Assembly: GCA_937995515.1 (NCBI GenBank)
Contig: CALKJZ010000008.1
Coordinates: forward strand, 1-64,000
Source of the DNA: an uncultured Sphingomonadaceae bacterium
GTDB taxonomy: Bacteria > Pseudomonadota > Alphaproteobacteria > Sphingomonadales > Sphingomonadaceae
DNA: 64,000 nt
Direction of reading: 5' to 3'
Shown: piece by piece, positions 11,059-19,021 of the stretch
Position numbering within the stretch: position 1 is the stretch's first letter
How the letters are laid out: the number at the start of each line of letters is the position of its first letter
The notes under the pieces: model-generated
The model's database searches: none
What the model saw: only the letters and a program-made list of their open reading frames with translations
Told to the model about the DNA's origin: nothing
Program-made: the position numbers and the translations under genes

Positions 11059-11603
11059 CAGACTTTGTCGACCGGATGCGCCGGATCGTCACCGGCGACG
11101 ACCGCGATGGCCGCTCGGTCATCATCCTCGATGGCCCGCCATCGGCCAGCGCCGGAGATACGGACGTGGGCGGGCTGTTCGAGATCTGGGAAGATGCGGC
11201 CACCGGCCCGCTCGACCCGCGTGACCATGCCGATCTCGGCAACCGGCGCGCCGTGCTTGGGCCCCAGCCCGGCCATGTGCAGGTGCGCTGGTTCGTGGTG
11301 GTCCCGCAGCCCGAGGGGGTGCCCAAGGACGCGCTCGACGCCGCAACGCGGGCGGCCTTTGCAACCGTCGATGGCGCGCGACACATCATCGACCAGTCGC
11401 GCCATTCGGCGATGCACGAGACGGAGTCGCTCGACATCATCTGCCTGCTCGATGGCGATGCGTCGCTCATCCTCGAGGGCGCCGAGACGCGCATCCGCCC
11501 CGGCCAGGTGGTGATCCAGCGCGGCACCAACCACGCCTGGGTGGCGCATGGCCGGCCGGCGCTCTTCCTTGCCGTGCTGATCGACCGCCCGCTGGTCCGC
11601 TGA
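11055..11603 (+). CDS. Cupin-domain protein, function unknown
   Basis: A 182-residue soluble protein whose C-terminal half is a single cupin barrel: an HxxxHETESLD metal-binding-type motif (about 131-142), then LDGDASLILEG and the second motif VVIQRGTNHAW. The N-terminal 90 residues are less typical and contain a WFVVVPQPEG segment. Cupins with this arrangement include dioxygenases, isomerases and sensory proteins, so no reaction can be assigned. The ATG overlaps the phaC stop (ATGA), which argues for co-translation with PhaC and hints at a role with acyl-CoA or polymer metabolism; this last point is inference. Confidence 0.75.
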   Translation: MTDFVDRMRRIVTGDDRDGRSVIILDGPPSASAGDTDVGGLFEIWEDAATGPLDPRDHADLGNRRAVLGPQPGHVQVRWFVVVPQPEGVPKDALDAATRAAFATVDGARHIIDQSRHSAMHETESLDIICLLDGDASLILEGAETRIRPGQVVIQRGTNHAWVAHGRPALFLAVLIDRPLVR

Positions 11604-11608
11604 CAGCC

Positions 11609-12427
11609 ATGCGCGGGAGCGGGGGCCCGATCCTGCTGCTCGACTCCGGGGTCGGCGGCCTGTCGATCCTCGGCGCGGTGCGAAAGCGGCTGCCCGCCGC
11701 GCCAATTGCCTACTGCGCCGACACGGCCGGCTTTCCCTATGGCACCAAGACCGAGGCGGAGATTTCGGCCCGCGTCTCGGGCCTGCTCGGCCGGCTCGCC
11801 GAGCGGCTTCGCCCGCGCCTCATCGTGATCGCCTGCAACACTGCCTCCACCATCGCGCTCGCCCATGTGCGCGGCGTGCTGGGCGATGTGCCGATCGTTG
11901 GCACCGTGCCCGCGATCAAGCCGGCCGCGGAGACCAGCCGCAGCCGGGTGATCGGGGTGCTGGGCACACCCGCCACCGTCCGCCAGCCCTATGTCGATGA
12001 TCTTGCGCTGCGCTTTGCCGCCGACTGCCGGATCCTGCGCCACGGCGCGCCGGCGCTCGTGGAGGCCGCCGAGGCAAAGCTCCGCGGCAGGCCCGTCGAT
12101 GGCGCGGTGCTCGCGGCCGCGCTCGACGGGCTGCGGGTGCAGACAGACGGGCACCTGATGGACACGGTGGTGCTCGCCTGCACCCATTTCCCGCTGCTCA
12201 GGCCCGAACTGGAGGAAGCGGCTGCGAGGCCCGGCATCGGGCGTCCGCTGGCCTTTCTCGATGGCGCTGCCGGAATCGCGCGCCGGGTGGCGCAGCTGCT
12301 CGAGGGCGCGCGCTGGCCGCAGAGGCCGCCACCGGGCCGCATCGTTGCAACCGGACCCCTCGAGGCCCTTGCCACGCTGCGCGCGGCGCTGCACGGCTTC
12401 GGGATCACCCGGATGGAGAGCCTCTGA
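11609..12427 (+). CDS. murI: Glutamate racemase
   Basis: MurI converts L- to D-glutamate for peptidoglycan. The 272-residue protein shows the two-cysteine active site: Cys76 in IACNTAS and Cys191 in LACTHFPLL, with DSGVGGLS (12-19) and ADTAGFPYGTK (38-48) at the substrate pocket. The usual partner aspartate is Asp12. It starts five bases after the cupin gene and ends one base before the thioesterase gene, so an essential cell-wall gene is embedded in an operon otherwise concerned with acyl-CoA chemistry. Confidence 0.95.
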   Translation: MRGSGGPILLLDSGVGGLSILGAVRKRLPAAPIAYCADTAGFPYGTKTEAEISARVSGLLGRLAERLRPRLIVIACNTASTIALAHVRGVLGDVPIVGTVPAIKPAAETSRSRVIGVLGTPATVRQPYVDDLALRFAADCRILRHGAPALVEAAEAKLRGRPVDGAVLAAALDGLRVQTDGHLMDTVVLACTHFPLLRPELEEAAARPGIGRPLAFLDGAAGIARRVAQLLEGARWPQRPPPGRIVATGPLEALATLRAALHGFGITRMESL

Positions 12428-12886
12428 ATGCCGCTCGACGATGCCGCGCTCCTCGAACGCCTCGCGCGCCACGTGCCGCCCACCGCCCGGCTCCTCGGCA
12501 TGGAACTGCTCTCGGTCGACAGCGCGGCCGGCATCACCCGCATGGCCTTCACCGTGAAGCCCGAGTTCTGCAACCCGATGGGCAACATGCAGGGCGGCTT
12601 CTTCGCAGCCATGCTCGACGATGCCGCAGCCACAGCCATCATCGCGCGCGCCGGCCGGCGGATTGCGGTCCCGACGCTCGAGTTCAAGGTGAGCTTCTTC
12701 GGCCCGGCCCGGGCGGGCAGCCGCGTGATCGCCGAGGGCCGCTGCCTGAAGCTGGGCCGGACAATCGCGTTTGCCGAGGCCGACCTGACCGACGAAGCCT
12801 CCGGCCGGCTACTGGCCCGCATGAGCACCTCGTGCATGCCGCACGCGCCGCAGGCCGAGCCCCGCCCCGTGGAGACCGGCGCATGA
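12428..12886 (+). CDS. PaaI-family hotdog-fold acyl-CoA thioesterase
   Basis: A 152-residue single-hotdog protein. The conserved helix motif is GNMQGGFFAAMLDDA (about 54-68), in which the Asn/Gln-Gly-Gly and the following Asp form the catalytic site of PaaI-type thioesterases; the strand motif TLEFKVSFFGPA follows. It should hydrolyse short or aromatic acyl-CoA esters, substrate unknown. It begins directly after the murI stop and its own stop overlaps the next ATG (ATGA). Confidence 0.85.
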   Translation: MPLDDAALLERLARHVPPTARLLGMELLSVDSAAGITRMAFTVKPEFCNPMGNMQGGFFAAMLDDAAATAIIARAGRRIAVPTLEFKVSFFGPARAGSRVIAEGRCLKLGRTIAFAEADLTDEASGRLLARMSTSCMPHAPQAEPRPVETGA

Positions 12887-13932
12887 GCGCATTCGAACCT
12901 GAGGCCGATGGACCCGAGATCCTGTTCCGCAAGGAGGGGCGGATGGGGCTTGTCACGCTCAACCGCCCGCGGGCGCTCAACGCGCTCAACCGGGCGATGT
13001 GCGTGGCGCTGCACCGGCAGCTGATCGAATGGTCGTCCGACGACGATGTGCACTTGGTGGTGGTGGAGGGCGCGGGCGATCGCGCCTTCTGCGCAGGCGG
13101 CGACGTTGTTGGCCTGCACGCTGCCGGGCGGGCGGGCAGCCCGGAGTGGGAGGGGTTCTTCTTCGACGAATATCGTATGAACCATGCGATCGCTCACTAT
13201 CCCATGCCCTATGTGGCACTCGTCGACGGCATCTCGATGGGCGGCGGGGTTGGAGTCTCGGTGCATGCGCCCTATCGCGTGGCCACCGAGCGCACGCTGT
13301 TTGCCATGCCGGAAACGGGGATCGGCCTCATTCCCGACGTGGGCGGAACGCATGCGCTGCCGCGGTTTCCGGGCGAGACGGGCACCTGGGCCGGGCTGAC
13401 CGGCGCGCGGCTGAGCGGCGCGGATTGCCTTGCGGCCGGCTATTGCACCCATTTCGTGCCCTCCGGCCAGCTCGAGCTTCTGAAGGACCGCCTGGCCCAC
13501 AGCCACGAAACGGTCGATCACATCCTCGGCACCTTCGATGCCGACCCGGGACCCGATACGCTCACCGCGCTGCGCGACGGGATCGACTTTCATTTCGGAC
13601 AGGATCGGGTGGAGGACATCCTCGCCTCGCTCGACACCGGCGACGACTGGGCGCGCGAGCAGGCGGCGATCATTCGCCGCATGTCGCCCACCTCGTGCAA
13701 GCTCACGCTGCACGGCCTGCGCGCCGGGCGCCATGCTTCGATCGAGGCCTGCCTGCGGCTCGAGTTCCGCATGGTCTCGGCGATCAAGTCAGGGCACGAT
13801 TTCTACGAGGGCGTGCGCGCCCAGCTGATCGACCGGGACCGCAACCCCCGCTGGCATCCGGCGACGCTCGCGGAGGTGGATATTGCGCCCTACCTCGAGG
13901 AGCCGGCCTGGGGAGACCTCACCTTCGACTGA
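12883..13932 (+). CDS. Enoyl-CoA hydratase/isomerase superfamily, 3-hydroxyisobutyryl-CoA hydrolase type
   Basis: The 349-residue length and C-terminal extension separate it from simple enoyl-CoA hydratases (about 260 residues) and match 3-hydroxyisobutyryl-CoA hydrolases of valine catabolism. Crotonase features include LVTLNRPRALNAL, the oxyanion-hole AFCAGGDV, GISMGGGVGVS, and FAMPETGIGLIPDVGGT, where Glu and Asp are the catalytic acids of HIBCH enzymes. The C-terminal half has SPTSCKLTL and FEGVRA-like (FYEGVRAQLIDRDRNPRW) segments. Overlap with the thioesterase gene suggests one acyl-CoA-handling operon. Confidence 0.85.
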   Translation: MSAFEPEADGPEILFRKEGRMGLVTLNRPRALNALNRAMCVALHRQLIEWSSDDDVHLVVVEGAGDRAFCAGGDVVGLHAAGRAGSPEWEGFFFDEYRMNHAIAHYPMPYVALVDGISMGGGVGVSVHAPYRVATERTLFAMPETGIGLIPDVGGTHALPRFPGETGTWAGLTGARLSGADCLAAGYCTHFVPSGQLELLKDRLAHSHETVDHILGTFDADPGPDTLTALRDGIDFHFGQDRVEDILASLDTGDDWAREQAAIIRRMSPTSCKLTLHGLRAGRHASIEACLRLEFRMVSAIKSGHDFYEGVRAQLIDRDRNPRWHPATLAEVDIAPYLEEPAWGDLTFD

Positions 13933-13946
13933 GCCGCACGACGGCC

Positions 13947-13968
13947 GCGCGGGCTGCGCTGCCCGCGC
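13947..13968. terminator. Bidirectional hairpin between convergent operons
   Basis: A perfect 8-bp stem (GCGCGGGC/GCCCGCGC) with a 6-base loop TGCGCT fills the 51-bp gap between the HIBCH-like gene and the oppositely oriented flavin oxidase. No T-tract. Confidence 0.55.
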
Positions 13969-13983
13969 ACCGACGCGCCTGCC

Positions 13984-15552
13984 TCAGAGGCCGAGCGCGC
14001 CGGGGTTCAGGATCCCGTCCGGATCGAGCGTGGCCTTGATGGCCCTGACAAGGCGCACCGAGGCGGCATCGCGCGAGGCAAGCCACGGATAGACCCGGCC
14101 GACCTGGAAGTGGGCGGCGCCATGGGCTTCCATCAGCGCAATGATGTCGCCCTTCATGCGCATCGCCTCCGCGCGCGCGGCCGGGTTGGCGGGAAAGCTC
14201 GCAAGCGTCTTCAGATGGTCGGCCGGAACAACCCGCTCGTGGTAGATGGAGCGCGCATCCGGCCAGTAGAAGGTCGGCTCATAGACAAAGCCATTGGGCC
14301 CGACGGCCATGAACATGCGGCCTGCCACGATCTCATGGGCCTCCATGGTCGCGCGGTTTGCCTCGAAATAGGCCTCGAGCGCGCGGTGGAAGGCGACCGC
14401 GCGGTCGTGCGCCAGAAGCGCGTGGAACGGCACCCACCGCTCGCCCTTGGGCCCCAGCGTGTTGGTGAGCGGCGCAAAGGGCATGGAGCGCACGACGGTC
14501 GGCACGGTGTTGGCGATCTCCTCTGCGCCCTGCTCCCGTGCCAGCGTGCGGATGCGCGCCGCCCGGTCCCTCGCCTCGGCAGGCGACACGCCCTCGGCCA
14601 GATAGTGGACAGCAAAGGTCGCGTGCCGCAGCGCCCTGTCTCCGGCCACGGCCATCCTGGCAAGCGCCTTCACGCCGGCGCCGAGCGAGCCCTGGCCGGT
14701 GAGCACCTTGCTGGCGATCTCCGCCTTGGCCGCCGCTCCCTGCTGGCGGCCGATCTGGCCCTGCTGCAGGGTGGAGTCGAGGCCGAAATTCTCGTCATCG
14801 AGCGCCTCGACGGCGATCCGCGCCATGGCTTCGTGCATCGCCTCGAACGTGTCGAAGCTGAAGGAGAGCGCCTCGAACGCCTCGCGGCGGCGGATGAGCT
14901 TCAAGCGCACCCGCGCCTTCACCCCGAGCGCGCCGCAATCGCCGGTGAACAGGCCGGCGAGATCCGGGCCGAAATGGCGAAAGAAGGCGGTGCCGGTGGA
15001 CATGAGCTCGCCCGTGCCGGTGACGATGTCGAAGCCGACCAGGCTTTCGGCAGACACGCCCCAGATACCCGTGCCGTGCGAGACGGAGTGCTGGCTCATC
15101 GAGCCGGCAACCGTCGCCGCAAGCCCGGAGAAGGGCCCCCAGAAGGGCGTGCGCAGGCCATGGGGCATGAGCGCGTCGCGAAGCTCGGCCCAGGTGACCC
15201 CCGGCTCCACGGTCACCACCGCGTTGGCAGCATCGATGGCAATCGCCTTGAGGCGCGAGGGGTCGATGGTGATCCCGCCGGGCCGGGCGTGGGTATAGCC
15301 GTCGGTGTAGGAGGCGCCGCCCCCGCGCACCACGACCGGCGCCCGCTCGACGCGCGCCGCTGCGACCACGGCGGCCAGTTCGTCGACCGAGCCGGGGCGG
15401 ACGACTGCAACCGGCACCTCGACGCAGCGCAACACGTCGGTGGCGTGGAAGCGCCGGTCCTCCTCGCCGGTCAGCACATGCTCGGCGCCCACGATCGCCG
15501 ACAGGCGCTCGAGAAGGCATGCGGCCCCCTCTTGTCTTGCAGCCGTTGCCAT
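13984..15552 (-). CDS. FAD-linked oxidoreductase of the VAO/GlcD family
   Basis: A 522-residue flavoprotein with the PCMH-type FAD-binding domain: AVVRPGSVDELAAVV, VVRGGGASYTDGY and PGVTWAELRDAL (about 50-140), then the GSMSQHSVSHGTG and FTGDCGALG segments. The C-terminus ends NPGALGL, the usual closing motif of the vanillyl-alcohol oxidase / glycolate oxidase family. Members oxidise phenols, alpha-hydroxy acids or alcohols; the substrate here is unknown. ATG 15552 has a good GGAGGG site and lies 11 bases after the small protein gene. It is the last gene of the minus-strand half of the divergent cluster. Confidence 0.82.
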   Translation of the reverse strand: MATAARQEGAACLLERLSAIVGAEHVLTGEEDRRFHATDVLRCVEVPVAVVRPGSVDELAAVVAAARVERAPVVVRGGGASYTDGYTHARPGGITIDPSRLKAIAIDAANAVVTVEPGVTWAELRDALMPHGLRTPFWGPFSGLAATVAGSMSQHSVSHGTGIWGVSAESLVGFDIVTGTGELMSTGTAFFRHFGPDLAGLFTGDCGALGVKARVRLKLIRRREAFEALSFSFDTFEAMHEAMARIAVEALDDENFGLDSTLQQGQIGRQQGAAAKAEIASKVLTGQGSLGAGVKALARMAVAGDRALRHATFAVHYLAEGVSPAEARDRAARIRTLAREQGAEEIANTVPTVVRSMPFAPLTNTLGPKGERWVPFHALLAHDRAVAFHRALEAYFEANRATMEAHEIVAGRMFMAVGPNGFVYEPTFYWPDARSIYHERVVPADHLKTLASFPANPAARAEAMRMKGDIIALMEAHGAAHFQVGRVYPWLASRDAASVRLVRAIKATLDPDGILNPGALGL

Positions 15553-15563
15553 GAAAGCCCTCC

Positions 15564-15932
15564 TCAGCCCTTAGCGATGGTCTCGATGGTCTCGCGGAAC
15601 CGGCTCTCCGTATCCCCGCGGGCGGCGTCTGCCGCGTCCTTGCGGGCAAGATAGGTGAGCCGGGCCAGAAACGCCTGGCGCCACAGCTCGCGCTCGGTCA
15701 GCACCTCGGGTGTGGGCTGATAGGCCTCGACCGCAGCACCGGCCTCGATTCCGTTCTGCTCGAGCACCCGCTCCAGGGTGTCCATCCGCTCGCGCATGGT
15801 GGCAAGCTCCGAGGCGAGCGCGAGAATCATGCTCATCGCCTGGTCGAGCCCCGGGGCCTCGTAGAATTGCGGACGCTTGCCGCGGGCATCGCGGACCGGC
15901 CGGGGCGGCAGCGAGGCGGCGGGCGCGGTCAT
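15564..15932 (-). CDS. Small methyltransferase-partner-like helical protein (copy 1)
   Basis: A 122-residue hydrophilic protein with no signal or membrane segment. Residues 35-60 form a heptad-like helix (ELATMRERMDTLERVLEQ), followed by Gly61, an AVEAYQP turn (67-73) and a second helix. No known domain was recognised. Its ATG overlaps the stop of the methyltransferase gene (ATGA). The 98-residue protein encoded at 22789-23085, also overlapping a methyltransferase gene, shares the pattern ELxxxRxRxxxLExVLExxG and a following QP. The pairing suggests an accessory subunit or regulator of the methyltransferase; this is inference. Confidence 0.7.
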   Translation of the reverse strand: MTAPAASLPPRPVRDARGKRPQFYEAPGLDQAMSMILALASELATMRERMDTLERVLEQNGIEAGAAVEAYQPTPEVLTERELWRQAFLARLTYLARKDAADAARGDTESRFRETIETIAKG

Positions 15933-17140
15933 TCCGGCTTCCTTGCGACCAGGATTTCCCAGCCGCCGCCCGGCGCATATTCGCCCGCTGCAAACTCCCG
16001 CTCGGCAACGGCTGCGGCACTGGCATATTCCTCGGCGGCCGCGGCAAACTCCATCACCGCCATCGGCGCGGTATCGAAGCGCGCGTCCGGAAAGCCCGCC
16101 GCGCGCGCCAGCGCGATCTGGTCGACCTCGCGCATCGCACCCCAGAAGGGCTCGTTGTTGTACCAGGTCTCGTTGTCGAGGATGAACTGGGCAAAGGGGT
16201 CCATCCGGTCGAACGGCGGCAGGTCGGCGTGGATCATCAGGCCGCCCGGCTTCAGGATGCGGAAGCATTCGCGGAAGATGGCCGGCATCGCCTTGCCGCT
16301 CGTCTCGTGCAAAAGGATGTGGCTGACGACGAGATCGAAGTGGCTGTCGGGAAAGCCGGTTGCCTCGGCGTTGCGCTGCAGGAAGCCCACCTCGAGGCCG
16401 AGGCCGGCCGCCCGCGCATGGGCGTAGCGCACCTGCGGCGCGGCCACATCGATGCCCGTCACCTCGGCCTCGGGGAAGCCTTCCTTGTAGGGGAGCGTGG
16501 AATGGCCGACGGTGCAGCCCATGTCGAGGATGCGCCCGGGCCGGAACGCCGGCATGTTCCGCTTCAGCCAGTTGACGACCGAGCGGCCCATGTCGTCGTT
16601 GTAGGGCCCCATGTAGCCCATGGCATAGAGATAGACACCCCGGTCGTAGAGCGCGCCGGTGGAAATGTCGCCGGGCGCCACCTCGCCGGCATAGCCGCCG
16701 GGCATGCAGTGGATGTCGAGGGCGGTCACGTAGCGCGGGACCTCGAAGGCCGGGTCGGTCTCAAGCGGCGCGGCCGACCGCGCCGAAAGGGCGGCTGCGC
16801 GCGCGTTCAGGCCCTCGAGATCGCGCTCGATGGAATCGATGACGCTTTCCCACAGCAGTTCCTGGGCGATCCGGTTGATTGCGGCATAATGCTGGAAATA
16901 GAGATCGCGCACCATGCCGCGGCGGATGTCGTGCCGATCTGCGGGCGGGCGGCCATGCGCCTTCTCGAAGGCGGGCGCGACCCGCCCGCGGAAGACCGGG
17001 CCAAGCCCGGGCAGCAGGCCCTGCTGCACGAACCCCTTGAGCGACTTTGCAAACTCCTGCCGGGCTCGCTCGTCGTGGGTGGGCTTGGGCAGGACGGGAT
17101 GATCCGCCTGCTGGAAGATGTTCACCATGTCGACGCTCAT
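15929..17140 (-). CDS. Class I SAM-dependent methyltransferase with long N-terminal domain (copy 1)
   Basis: A 403-residue protein. The C-terminal half has the SAM-binding fold: motif I RILDMGCTVGHST (about 210-222), an acidic residue in VTGIDVAAPQ, FDLVVSHILLHE and the post-motif LKPGGLMIHAD. The first 200 residues are unusual and include VPRYV...HCMPGGY and the ISTGALYDRGVY segment, which resembles a matching part of the methyltransferase at 21746-22792. Substrate unknown. Its ATG overlaps the stop of the deacetylase-fold gene, and its stop overlaps the start of the small helical protein, so three genes are coupled. Confidence 0.82.
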   Translation of the reverse strand: MSVDMVNIFQQADHPVLPKPTHDERARQEFAKSLKGFVQQGLLPGLGPVFRGRVAPAFEKAHGRPPADRHDIRRGMVRDLYFQHYAAINRIAQELLWESVIDSIERDLEGLNARAAALSARSAAPLETDPAFEVPRYVTALDIHCMPGGYAGEVAPGDISTGALYDRGVYLYAMGYMGPYNDDMGRSVVNWLKRNMPAFRPGRILDMGCTVGHSTLPYKEGFPEAEVTGIDVAAPQVRYAHARAAGLGLEVGFLQRNAEATGFPDSHFDLVVSHILLHETSGKAMPAIFRECFRILKPGGLMIHADLPPFDRMDPFAQFILDNETWYNNEPFWGAMREVDQIALARAAGFPDARFDTAPMAVMEFAAAAEEYASAAAVAEREFAAGEYAPGGGWEILVARKPE

Positions 17141-18075
17141 GCCCGCTCCTCCTGCCCGCAGCGCATGGCAGCCCGGTGGTCTGCGGCTGCATCGCTTTCC
17201 ATGTACCAGCGCGCCAGTTCCTCGCGGGTCGGCCACCACACGCCCTCGAGAGACTGCGCAAACTCGAGAAACTCGCGCAAGGCCCGGATGCGGTAGGCGC
17301 GGCCCGAGACGTGCGGATGCAGGCCCACGTTCATGATCCGCGCCTGTGCGCTGCCCTCGGCGTAGAGGGTCCTCAGCTCCTCGATCAGGATGTCGCGGAA
17401 CTCCTCGCTCGTGTGGCCGCGCCGTGTGAGCAGGGTGAAATCGTTGATCTCGTTGGAATAGGGCACCGAACAGATGGTGCCGGCACGGGTTTCGATCGGG
17501 TAGGGCTGGTCGTCGTTCATGATGTCGCACCAGAAGAGGCAGCCGGCCTCGGCCAGGATGGCCGGTGTCTCGGTGGTGCCGCGCAGCGAGGAGGAGAGCC
17601 AGCCGGCCGCGTGGCGCCCGGTGTGCAGCCGGAAGGCCTCGAGCGTGCGCAGGACGACCGCGCGCTCGTCCTCCGGCCGGCCAGCGAGATCGGTCAGGAG
17701 CTCGCCCTGCTCCCAGTTGTGGGCGATGAGTTCCCAGCCGCGCTCGAGGACCGCATCGGTCATCGCGCGCCGCCGCTCGAAGGTCACGGCATTGGCCGTG
17801 CAGCTCGCCCTGATACCGAGCGAATCGAAGAGCTCGATGAGCCGCCAGATGCCCACCCGCTGGCCATATTCGCGCCAGCTGTAGTTGGGGAAATCCGGCA
17901 CCCGGCCCGGCAGCGCATCGGGCAGGATGGGCGGGCCGCCGGCATAATAGGCCCGGTCGGTCTCCTTCACGAGATCCCAGGTCTCGAGGTTGAAGGTGAG
18001 GATCAACGCGACGCGCCGACCGCCCGGCCAGGCCAGCGCCGGCCGGCGGGAGATGGGAACATAGGGATAGTGCAT
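17137..18075 (-). CDS. Polysaccharide deacetylase-fold hydrolase, PuuE/allantoinase-like
   Basis: A 312-residue cytoplasmic protein (no signal peptide) of the NodB-homology superfamily. It resembles the allantoinase PuuE and cyclic-imide hydrolase branch more than sugar deacetylases: ALILTFNLETWD near the N-terminus, AHNWEQGELL in place of the usual H-x(3)-H metal motif, and a C-terminal MNVGLHPHVSGRAYRIRALREF segment as in PuuE. Such enzymes open cyclic amide rings. A reaction on a cyclic amide or imide is therefore plausible but unproven. The stop overlaps the methyltransferase ATG and the start overlaps the stop of the upstream gene by one base. Confidence 0.75.
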   Translation of the reverse strand: MHYPYVPISRRPALAWPGGRRVALILTFNLETWDLVKETDRAYYAGGPPILPDALPGRVPDFPNYSWREYGQRVGIWRLIELFDSLGIRASCTANAVTFERRRAMTDAVLERGWELIAHNWEQGELLTDLAGRPEDERAVVLRTLEAFRLHTGRHAAGWLSSSLRGTTETPAILAEAGCLFWCDIMNDDQPYPIETRAGTICSVPYSNEINDFTLLTRRGHTSEEFRDILIEELRTLYAEGSAQARIMNVGLHPHVSGRAYRIRALREFLEFAQSLEGVWWPTREELARWYMESDAAADHRAAMRCGQEERA

Positions 18076-18872
18076 CAGAACTCGGCCAGCAGCCGGCCGA
18101 AGCCGTGTACCCGGTCGGCAATGCCGTTGGATCGCAGCGCCCACCAGTAGGTGGCGGTGTTGATGGCAACAACCGGCTTTTCCAGCCAGAACTCCGCCAT
18201 CGCCGCCACGCGGGCAAAGGCAAGATTGGTGCCACACTGGACGATGGCATCGACATCAGGCCCGTTGACCCGCTCGACGGCGCGCTTCAGCTCGGTCTCA
18301 GAGACATGGGCGATCAGCCGCGGCGACGCGCATTTCAGCCCCTCGAGCGCCACCACCTCATAGCCGCAATCCTCGAAATAGCGGCGCACCTGGGCGTCGC
18401 CCACCGGCATGTAGGGAGTGATGACGGCGATGCGGGAGACGCCGCCATAGGCCTTCAGCGCCTCGTTGACCGCCTCGCTGCCCATCACCACCTTGCGGCC
18501 CGTCCGGTCGGAAAGGCCGCGGTGCATCCGCTCCGCACCCTCCGCGCCGTCCCAGAAGGTTTCGGCCGACATGCCCATGATGAGGTCGTCGGGCTCCATC
18601 GACATGGCGACATCGACCGCCTCCATCGTGGCGGCGCGGATGTTCTCGAGCATCGCCATGAAGCTCTGGTCGTCTGTCACCCGCGTGTCGGGGATCGCGA
18701 TACGGGCGAAATGGTTGGTCACCCCCACCGGCCGCATGGCATCATACTCGGGCTGCACACTGGTGTTGGTGGAGGGCGCAACCACGGCGAACAGCTTGCG
18801 CCAGCCAAGGGAATCCCGGCTCGTGGCCGCAGGCGCCGCTGCAGGGGCGCGGTCGAGGGGCTGCATCATCAT
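18075..18872 (-). CDS. Asp/Glu racemase-superfamily protein, maleate isomerase / arylmalonate decarboxylase type
   Basis: A 265-residue protein with the family's APSTNTSVQPE substrate-carboxylate loop (32-42). Maleate isomerases and racemases use two cysteines. Here the C-terminal one is present (Cys213 in VQCGTN) but the N-terminal position reads MGMSAE (Met101-Ser102), so one catalytic cysteine is missing, as in arylmalonate decarboxylase. It could be a decarboxylase or a one-cysteine isomerase. The start could be any of three consecutive ATGs from 18872; an in-frame extension to 18974 would run through the divergent promoter and is rejected. First gene of the minus-strand operon. Confidence 0.75.
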   Translation of the reverse strand: MMMQPLDRAPAAAPAATSRDSLGWRKLFAVVAPSTNTSVQPEYDAMRPVGVTNHFARIAIPDTRVTDDQSFMAMLENIRAATMEAVDVAMSMEPDDLIMGMSAETFWDGAEGAERMHRGLSDRTGRKVVMGSEAVNEALKAYGGVSRIAVITPYMPVGDAQVRRYFEDCGYEVVALEGLKCASPRLIAHVSETELKRAVERVNGPDVDAIVQCGTNLAFARVAAMAEFWLEKPVVAINTATYWWALRSNGIADRVHGFGRLLAEF

Positions 18873-18897
18873 GCGCCAAAGCCTAGTCACCCGCAGA

Positions 18898-18940
18898 CCC
18901 TGCCGAGGCAGGGGCGGCCTCCAGTCTCCGCCAAGCGGAG
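18898..18940. promoter_or_regulatory. Divergent promoter region with two adjacent inverted repeats
   Basis: The 149-bp gap between the racemase-like and monooxygenase genes holds a 7-2-7 inverted repeat CCCTGCC-GA-GGCAGGG (18898-18913) and a 6-3-6 repeat CTCCGC-CAA-GCGGAG (18926-18940), followed by AGTTTT. TCGGCCATG also occurs twice just beyond (18946 and 18970). These are reasonable operator candidates for a shared regulator. No regulator gene lies in the cluster, and no clear -35/-10 pair was found. Confidence 0.4.
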
Positions 18941-19021
18941 AGTTTTCGGCCATGGCAGGCGCCGTCTCGGCCATGCGCGCGATGCAGCGCGCGGATGGTC
19001 ACAGCCAGGACAGCAGCACCC

